A DNA stretch of 64,000 nucleotides from Natrinema salinisoli (lineage in GTDB: Archaea > Halobacteriota > Halobacteria > Halobacteriales > Natrialbaceae). The translations under genes were made by a program, and so were the position numbers. The stretch lies in NCBI RefSeq assembly GCF_020405205.1, contig NZ_CP084469.1, positions 4,126,308 through 4,190,307 on the forward strand, read 5' to 3'. A model generated the notes under the pieces. That model was not told where the DNA came from. It did not search any database and worked only from the letters and a program-made list of their open reading frames with translations. Shown here one piece after another: positions 59,169 through 64,000 of the stretch (within the stretch, counting starts at the first letter, position 1; each line of letters starts with the position of its first letter).

Positions 59169-61853
59169 CTAATCCGACGCGAGCAACTCCGCCTCCGGCG
59201 GTTCGCCGCGCTCGAGTCGCGATCGGTTCGACGTGGCGTCCTTCTCGACGCGGACGAGCGAGTCGGCCGCGCCGACGAGCTCCTCGTCGTGGCTGACGAC
59301 GACGATCTGTTCGACGCCCAGATCGCGCATCGATTCGACCAGCGAGACGAGTTGCGTGACGTGGCCCGAGTCCAGGAAGACCGTCGGCTCGTCGAGGATC
59401 AGCGGCGGCATCGGGGCCGTCCCCTCGACGCCCTCGGCGAGCAGTCGGTAGATCGCACACCGCAGGCTGAGGTTGAACAGCGCCCGCTCGCCGCCCGAGA
59501 GCTGCTCGGGCTCGAGGGCCTCGCCGTCCTTCTGGTAGACGGTCAGCCGGTAGTCGCCGTCGAGATCGATCGCCGCGTAGGAGTCGTTCTGGTAGACCAG
59601 ATCGAACGTCTCGTTGAGCAGCCGCTCTAAGGTCTCGACGTTGCGCTGGCGCAGTTCCGTCCGCAGCTCTCCGTACGTCGTCTGTAACGTCTCGGCCTCC
59701 TCGTAGAGCGACTCGAGCTGGTCACAGCGGTCCTCGACGGACTCGAGTTCTTCGCGGCGTTCTTCGAGTTCCTCGAGTTCGTTCTCGGCCGCACCGATCG
59801 CGTTCTGGATCTCGTCGCGCCGGTCCTCGAGTTCCTCGAGTTTCCCGTCCACCTTCTCGATGTACTGCTCGGCGTTGTCCCTGTCCTCGCGGGCGGTTTC
59901 GACGCGGTCCTCGTCGAACTCCGACTCGAGGTCGCGCTTGCGGTCGCGCTTTTCGGACAGCGTCTCGCGGCGCTCGTCGTTCATGGTCTCCCAGTCCGCT
60001 CGGCGCTCGCGCAGGTTTTCGATCTCGGTTTCGAGAGCGGCCTCCTCGTCGGTGATTTCCGAAATGCGCTCGAGCGTCTCGAGCGTCTCCTTGATCTCCC
60101 CGCGTTCGGTGTTGATCTCACCGAGGTCCGCCCGCGCGTCGGCGACCTCCTCTTCGCGGTCCGCGGCCGCCGCCCGTTTCTCTTCGGCCTCGACCTCGTA
60201 CTCCTCGGCGTCGTCGCGAAGCTGATCGCGCTGGTCGCGCCGGTCCGCGAGGCTCTCGCGCTTTTCGGTGAGCAGTTGCTCGATGTTGTCGCGGTTCTCC
60301 TCGAGGCGGTCGACCCGTCGCTCGGCTTCGCGCAGGTCTTCGGCGCGGTCGATCCGCTCCTCTATTTCGTCGCGCTCGTCCTCGAGCGCCTCGCGCTCGG
60401 CCTCGAGGTCGGCGAGTTCCTCCCGGCGATCGGCCAGGACGTCCACGTGCGGTGAGTCCTCGACCGGTTGGCCACACTCGGGACACTTCCCCTCCTCGAG
60501 CAGTCGTTCGCCCTCCTCGATCGCGTTCTCGGCGGTCCGGATGTCGGCGGTGACGTCGTTGATCTCCGACATCAGTTCGTCGCGCTCGGTCTCGAGGTCG
60601 TCGAGGTGCGATTCGGCCGCGCCGAACTCGACCGGCGCATCGTCGAACGCCGCCCGCGCGGCTTCGATGTCGTCCGCGAGGTCGTCGAGTTTCGCCTCGC
60701 GATCCGCGATCGCTTCCTCGTCGGCCTCGATCTGCTCCTCGAGCGCGTCGGCGTCCGCTCGAGCCTCCTCGGCGTCCCCCTCGAGGTCGTCGGCCTCCTC
60801 GCGGAGCCGCTCGACCTCGTTGTTCCCCTCCGTGATCGTCACGCGAACGTCCTCGAGTTCGTCCCGGAGTTCCTCGTCGCGGTCCTCGAGGTCGTCGATG
60901 CGGCCCTGAACCGCTTCTTTGCGGGGATCGTCGCTCTCGAGATCGACGGTCTCGAGGAGATCGGCGCGCTCGTCCGCGAGTTCCTCGCGCCGGTCTCGAA
61001 TCTCGCTGATCTCGTCGCCGGCCTCGTCGCGCTTGCGCTCGGTCTCGCTGATCTTCGAGCGGAGATCCTCGATCTCCTCGTCGAGGTCCGCGATCTCATC
61101 GCGAGTCTCCTCGTGACGTTCGAGGACGTCCACGGCGGCCTCCAGGGTCTCCTGGGCCTGCTCGCGCTGTGTCTCGTAGTGGTCGATCTCCTCCGTGACA
61201 TCGCTCCGGCGGGACTCGAGACCGTTCAGCCGCTCGTGGAGATCCTTTTCCTCTTTCTCTTGCACCTTCTGTCGGACGTTTTCGAGGACCTCCCGCTGAC
61301 CGTCGAGGACGTTCTTGACGCCGAGGCGCGCTTCGCTCGCGCGTTCTCGGTAGTCTTCGAGCGCGCCGAGCTGGAGGAGGTCGTCGATCATGTCCTGGCG
61401 ATCGCTCGGCGAGGCGTGGATGAGCTTGTTGACCTCCCCCTGCCGAACGTACGCGCAGTTGACGAACGCCTCGGCGTCCATCCGCAGGAGTTCGGTCACC
61501 TCGCGGCGAACGTCGCGGGCACCCTCGATCGTCGCCGTCGGCGTCTCGAGGACGCACTTCGTCGTCGTCGCGCGGTCGCCGCGCAGTTTGAGACGGCGCT
61601 CGACGTGGTACTCGCGGCCGTCGTGGGTGAACCACAGTTCGACTTCGGCGTCTTCCTCACCGGTCGTGATGACATCGTCGAGCGTACGGTCGTCCAAGGC
61701 TTTCGAGCCGTAGAGGGCGAAGAAGACGGCCTCGAGCAGCGTCGACTTCCCGCTGCCGTTGACGCCGTGGACGACGGTGACGCCGCGCTCGAGCGTGAGG
61801 TCGGCGTCGCCGTAGCACTTGAAGTTCAGCAGGCGAACGCGGTCGACCCTCAC
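59169..61853 (-). CDS. rad50: DNA double-strand break repair ATPase Rad50
   Basis: Rad50 is the SMC-like partner of Mre11. The 894-residue product has Walker [10 protein letters not shown] (residues 30-38) near the N-terminus, a long antiparallel coiled coil, the zinc hook Cys457-Pro-Glu-Cys460 (GKCPECGQP) at its tip, and at the C-terminus the signature [14 protein letters not shown] and Walker [12 protein letters not shown] followed by D-loop. It overlaps the upstream mre11 by 4 bases. The coiled coil is extremely Glu/Asp/Arg-rich. Halophilic Rad50-Mre11 has roles in repair and in restraining homologous recombination. Confidence 0.96.
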   Translation of the reverse strand: MRVDRVRLLNFKCYGDADLTLERGVTVVHGVNGSGKSTLLEAVFFALYGSKALDDRTLDDVITTGEEDAEVELWFTHDGREYHVERRLKLRGDRATTTKCVLETPTATIEGARDVRREVTELLRMDAEAFVNCAYVRQGEVNKLIHASPSDRQDMIDDLLQLGALEDYRERASEARLGVKNVLDGQREVLENVRQKVQEKEEKDLHERLNGLESRRSDVTEEIDHYETQREQAQETLEAAVDVLERHEETRDEIADLDEEIEDLRSKISETERKRDEAGDEISEIRDRREELADERADLLETVDLESDDPRKEAVQGRIDDLEDRDEELRDELEDVRVTITEGNNEVERLREEADDLEGDAEEARADADALEEQIEADEEAIADREAKLDDLADDIEAARAAFDDAPVEFGAAESHLDDLETERDELMSEINDVTADIRTAENAIEEGERLLEEGKCPECGQPVEDSPHVDVLADRREELADLEAEREALEDERDEIEERIDRAEDLREAERRVDRLEENRDNIEQLLTEKRESLADRRDQRDQLRDDAEEYEVEAEEKRAAAADREEEVADARADLGEINTERGEIKETLETLERISEITDEEAALETEIENLRERRADWETMNDERRETLSEKRDRKRDLESEFDEDRVETAREDRDNAEQYIEKVDGKLEELEDRRDEIQNAIGAAENELEELEERREELESVEDRCDQLESLYEEAETLQTTYGELRTELRQRNVETLERLLNETFDLVYQNDSYAAIDLDGDYRLTVYQKDGEALEPEQLSGGERALFNLSLRCAIYRLLAEGVEGTAPMPPLILDEPTVFLDSGHVTQLVSLVESMRDLGVEQIVVVSHDEELVGAADSLVRVEKDATSNRSRLERGEPPEAELLASD

Positions 61854-63247
61854 GCGAAATCACCCAGCGAGGCGGTGTCGGCGTCGGCTGTTTCCTCGGC
61901 TTCGCCGGCATCTTCGACCCCGTCGTCATCGGTTGCCGACGCGGCGTCGTCGGTTTCGGTCGCTCCCTGCTGGTCCGCGACCGGAGTTTCGGCGTCTCCC
62001 GCCGTACCCTCCGGCTCGGCGTCAGATGATTCGTCGTCGGCCGTATCGGTCGCGGAGGCGGACTCGTCGGCGAGCTGATCGGCGACCGTCGTCACGTCGT
62101 CGTCGCCGGGTTCGCGCTCCGGTGCGGGTTCGAACGCCGACTCGTCGTCCTCGAGGAGCTCGCGGACCCGCCGTTCGACGGATTCGCGGACGTTCGAGTC
62201 GACGGTCCCGTCGCTCCGGACGGTCTCGTCGATCTCGAGCGCGGCGTTGCTGAGGCCCATCTCGCGGATCCGTTCGCGGACGGCGTCGTCCGGATTGGCG
62301 AAGCTCACCGAGACGTCGTCGTCCTCGTCCGGGAGGTCTCGGCGGTCGTTGACGCGGGCGACGAGCGCGCCGCGATCGATCGCGAGTTCCTCGACGGCTG
62401 CCGGGGCGATGGGGCGACCCTCGCCCTCGACCGTGACGATGACGACGGCGTCCGCGAGGTCGTGTTGGCGAACTCGTTCCTGGACTCGGTCGATTCCCTC
62501 GTCCTCGGTGAGTTCGACGTCGACGAAGGCGAAGTCGCGGGTCGAGGAGAGCCCCCGACGACTGATCGCCACCTCGTCGTCCTCGAAGTCGACGAGATTG
62601 TATCCTCGATCCTCGCGTTCGCTCGCGCTCGCACGCTCGGTCGACCCGCAGTAGGTAACCCACGTCTCGGATACTTCTGCCGTGTCGGGCTTGTGGTTGT
62701 CACCCAGCAGAACGGCGTCGAAGTCGACCGTCGATTCCTCGAGGACGGTTTCGGTGTCCCAGTCGGCGTGTGCGAAGGGTTCGAAGAGGCCGTGACTCAC
62801 CAGACTCGCGTGGTCCGCGCCGTCCGGAAGTGCGTCGAAGTCGTATGTGAGATCGTCTCGGCGCGAGCGGGGGACGAAGTCGAGTCCGTAGAAGGCGGTG
62901 TCGTCGATGACGATTGGCTCGGCGCCGAGCCGAGTCGCCAGTCCGAGATCCGCGAAGAGATCGAGCCACTGGGCGTCCCGTTTCGACTCGTGATTGCCGA
63001 CGACGGCGAGGAAGGGTATATCGGCGTCGGAAAGCGTTCGGAGGATGTCGACGGTTCCTTGCAGGTCGACCAGTCCCGGCCGGCGATCGTGGAAGAGGTC
63101 GCCGGCGTGGATCACCGCGTCGACGTCGTCGGTAACCGCGTCCTCGACGACGGCTCGGAACGCCTCGAGAAAGTCCTGTCGTCGGTCGGGCGAGTTGTAC
63201 TGCTGGTACCCGATGTGGGTATCGCCCGTATGGATAACCCGCGTCAT
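61850..63247 (-). CDS. mre11: DNA double-strand break repair nuclease Mre11
   Basis: Mre11 is a manganese-dependent exo/endonuclease. The 465-residue product has phosphoesterase motifs [12 protein letters not shown] (Asp9, His11), [29 protein letters not shown] and LLGDNHKPD in order, giving the two-metal site. After the nuclease and capping domains, the C-terminal third (about 365-465) is low-complexity Asp/Glu/Ala/Thr, which is common in haloarchaea. It is the first gene of the mre11-rad50 operon. On the minus strand CAGTATACTTTC near 63301 may be the TATA box. Confidence 0.95.
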   Translation of the reverse strand: MTRVIHTGDTHIGYQQYNSPDRRQDFLEAFRAVVEDAVTDDVDAVIHAGDLFHDRRPGLVDLQGTVDILRTLSDADIPFLAVVGNHESKRDAQWLDLFADLGLATRLGAEPIVIDDTAFYGLDFVPRSRRDDLTYDFDALPDGADHASLVSHGLFEPFAHADWDTETVLEESTVDFDAVLLGDNHKPDTAEVSETWVTYCGSTERASASEREDRGYNLVDFEDDEVAISRRGLSSTRDFAFVDVELTEDEGIDRVQERVRQHDLADAVVIVTVEGEGRPIAPAAVEELAIDRGALVARVNDRRDLPDEDDDVSVSFANPDDAVRERIREMGLSNAALEIDETVRSDGTVDSNVRESVERRVRELLEDDESAFEPAPEREPGDDDVTTVADQLADESASATDTADDESSDAEPEGTAGDAETPVADQQGATETDDAASATDDDGVEDAGEAEETADADTASLGDFA

Positions 63248-63510
63248 TGGCCTGTCGTAGACCGGCCGACCCTAAAGGGGTTCCGTGACCACGGTGAAAG
63301 TATACTGGTCGTGACGATCCCCGCAAACGAGGACTCCTCGATACTGGCAGCCGCTGACCGAACGGGACGCCCACGAGGGGGATGCGACGGACCTCTCCCG
63401 TCTCCCTCGTGCGAGAATTCGTATAGCGTACTCCGGGCAGCCGTCGGCTCGTGTCTTTCGAGACGAAATCGACGGGCGGAGAACCGAGTAGCCGAAATTG
63501 ATCGCCTTCG

Positions 63511-63780
63511 TTACGTTTGAATGTCGAGACTGTACAGGCGCTTGCGGGCGTCGGAGAAGGAGAACCGGGAGTCGATGACGTTCTGTTCGTCGAGGCGGTT
63601 CAGTGCGTACCGGACCGTTCGGGAGGGCAGAAGCGTCTCGTCGGCGATCTGTTGCTGGGTCATCGTGTCGTTGTACTCGAGTACCTTTGCGACGAGTTTC
63701 GCGCTCGGGGGCAGGTCCCGAACGTCGTCCCACGATCCACGGTCGCCGGTCTCCTGTCGAATCGACTCTGAAGCACTCAT
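63511..63780 (-). CDS. Small winged-helix regulator (MarR/HTH type)
   Basis: The 89-residue protein has an N-terminal charged stretch (SASESIRQETGDRGSWDD) and a winged helix: LPPSAKLVAKVLEYNDTMTQQQIADETLLPSRTVRYALNRLDEQNVIDSR (residues about 24-72) with a C-terminal strand. This fold is a known haloarchaeal single-domain regulator. Minus-strand TATA-like AGAAAATATTATC centres about 33 bases before the ATG at 63780, so the gene is probably leaderless. It lies 263 bases upstream of mre11, outside its transcript. Role and targets unknown. Confidence 0.85.
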   Translation of the reverse strand: MSASESIRQETGDRGSWDDVRDLPPSAKLVAKVLEYNDTMTQQQIADETLLPSRTVRYALNRLDEQNVIDSRFSFSDARKRLYSLDIQT

Positions 63781-63882
63781 CTTACTCCACCATTCCGAAT
63801 ACAGGGTGATAATATTTTCTATTCCATTTAATGCCTATTGGTTATATTTCCGACCGGAGAACCAGCGGTGGACCCCTCGAGT

Positions 63883-63994
63883 TATAGTAGTCGTTGAAAC
63901 GATTTACTTACCGCTCGCATCCGAGCGGCCAGCACAAACAGTGCTGGCCGTTGATCCGCGAACGGGAGTGCAATGACGTTCAACGACTACTATA
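63883..63994. mobile_element. MITE-like element with 16-bp terminal inverted repeats
   Basis: TATAGTAGTCGTTGAA (63883-63898) is repeated inverted as TTCAACGACTACTATA (63979-63994). The 112-base unit encloses two hairpins: CCGCTCG-CATC-CGAGCGG (63911-63928) and GGCCAGCAC-AAACA-GTGCTGGCC (63928-63950). No transposase can fit. It looks like a non-autonomous miniature element of a haloarchaeal insertion-sequence family. Because the window ends 6 bases later, a target duplication cannot be checked, and it could instead be the end of a larger IS. Confidence 0.7.
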
Positions 63995-64000
63995 GCGCTC

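Noticed and set aside
1..64000. tRNA, rRNA or CRISPR loci
   Set aside because: I looked through the intergenic stretches for TPsiC-arm-like sequence and repeat-spacer patterns and saw none.

Overview
This window is chromosomal DNA of a halophilic archaeon (class Halobacteria). The evidence is a high-GC, strongly acidic proteome, many leaderless genes with a TATA box about 25-33 bases before the start codon, Tat-type lipoprotein signals, archaeal information genes (rps15, rps3ae, pcc1, family B DNA polymerase, Rad50/Mre11) and several gene families known only from haloarchaea. A member of the Natrialbales is my guess from general style, not something I can prove. I found no tRNA, rRNA or CRISPR array.

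Layout. 1-2130: a truncated GH32 fructosidase gene and a decayed remnant that looks like the molybdenum-hydroxylase maturation gene yqeC. 2125-8900: a molybdenum/tungsten block (mobA, a formate dehydrogenase catalytic subunit, a tungsten aldehyde:ferredoxin oxidoreductase) interleaved with two unknown genes. 9113-13099: a three-gene operon of an unknown protein, a PQQ-type quinoprotein dehydrogenase and a Tat-exported two-domain cupredoxin. 13167-16744: small accessory genes (DUF4242, EamA transporter, NosL copper lipoprotein, SRPBCC protein, Lrp regulator). 16919-19759: korAB, 2-oxoacid:ferredoxin oxidoreductase. 19998-29234: housekeeping and metabolism (PHP, LUD, chorismate synthase, DUF2797, BsuPI-like, CbiX plus DR2241 for tetrapyrrole/cobalt chelation, Trm112, PurA). 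29690-35847: regulators, a large acidic coiled-coil protein and an iron-type ABC ATPase behind a DtxR-like palindrome. 36017-39987: an archaeal type IV pilus ATPase/membrane pair (PilB/PilC). 40067-42862: a possible structured RNA followed by rps15, a RecJ/DHH-like gene, pcc1 and rps3ae. 43073-49840: a 30-residue leaderless gene, a coiled-coil gene, ABM, halocyanin, archaetidylserine synthase, a HEAT protein and a surface PLD-family protein. 49865-54647: iron and Fe-S homeostasis (DtxR/SirR regulator, ferritin-like protein, sufCBD). 54954-63780: replication and repair (PolB without inteins, three small haloarchaeal genes, rad50-mre11, a winged-helix regulator). 63883-63994: a MITE-like element with 16-bp terminal inverted repeats.

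How the genes may work together. Mo/W cofactor genes sit beside two pterin enzymes that use ferredoxin-level electrons, and korAB also works with ferredoxin. Immediately downstream of the aldehyde oxidoreductase, the quinoprotein carries the complete PQQ/metal ligand set including the extra Asp associated with lanthanide-dependent alcohol dehydrogenases, and it is encoded with a copper protein that could accept its electrons. An alcohol-aldehyde-acid/formate oxidation module is the most interesting hypothesis here. Its weak point is that no signal peptide is visible on the dehydrogenase. Iron genes (sirR-like, ferritin-like, suf) cluster at 50 kb, and a matching iron-box-like operator lies in front of the ABC ATPase gene at 35.2 kb.
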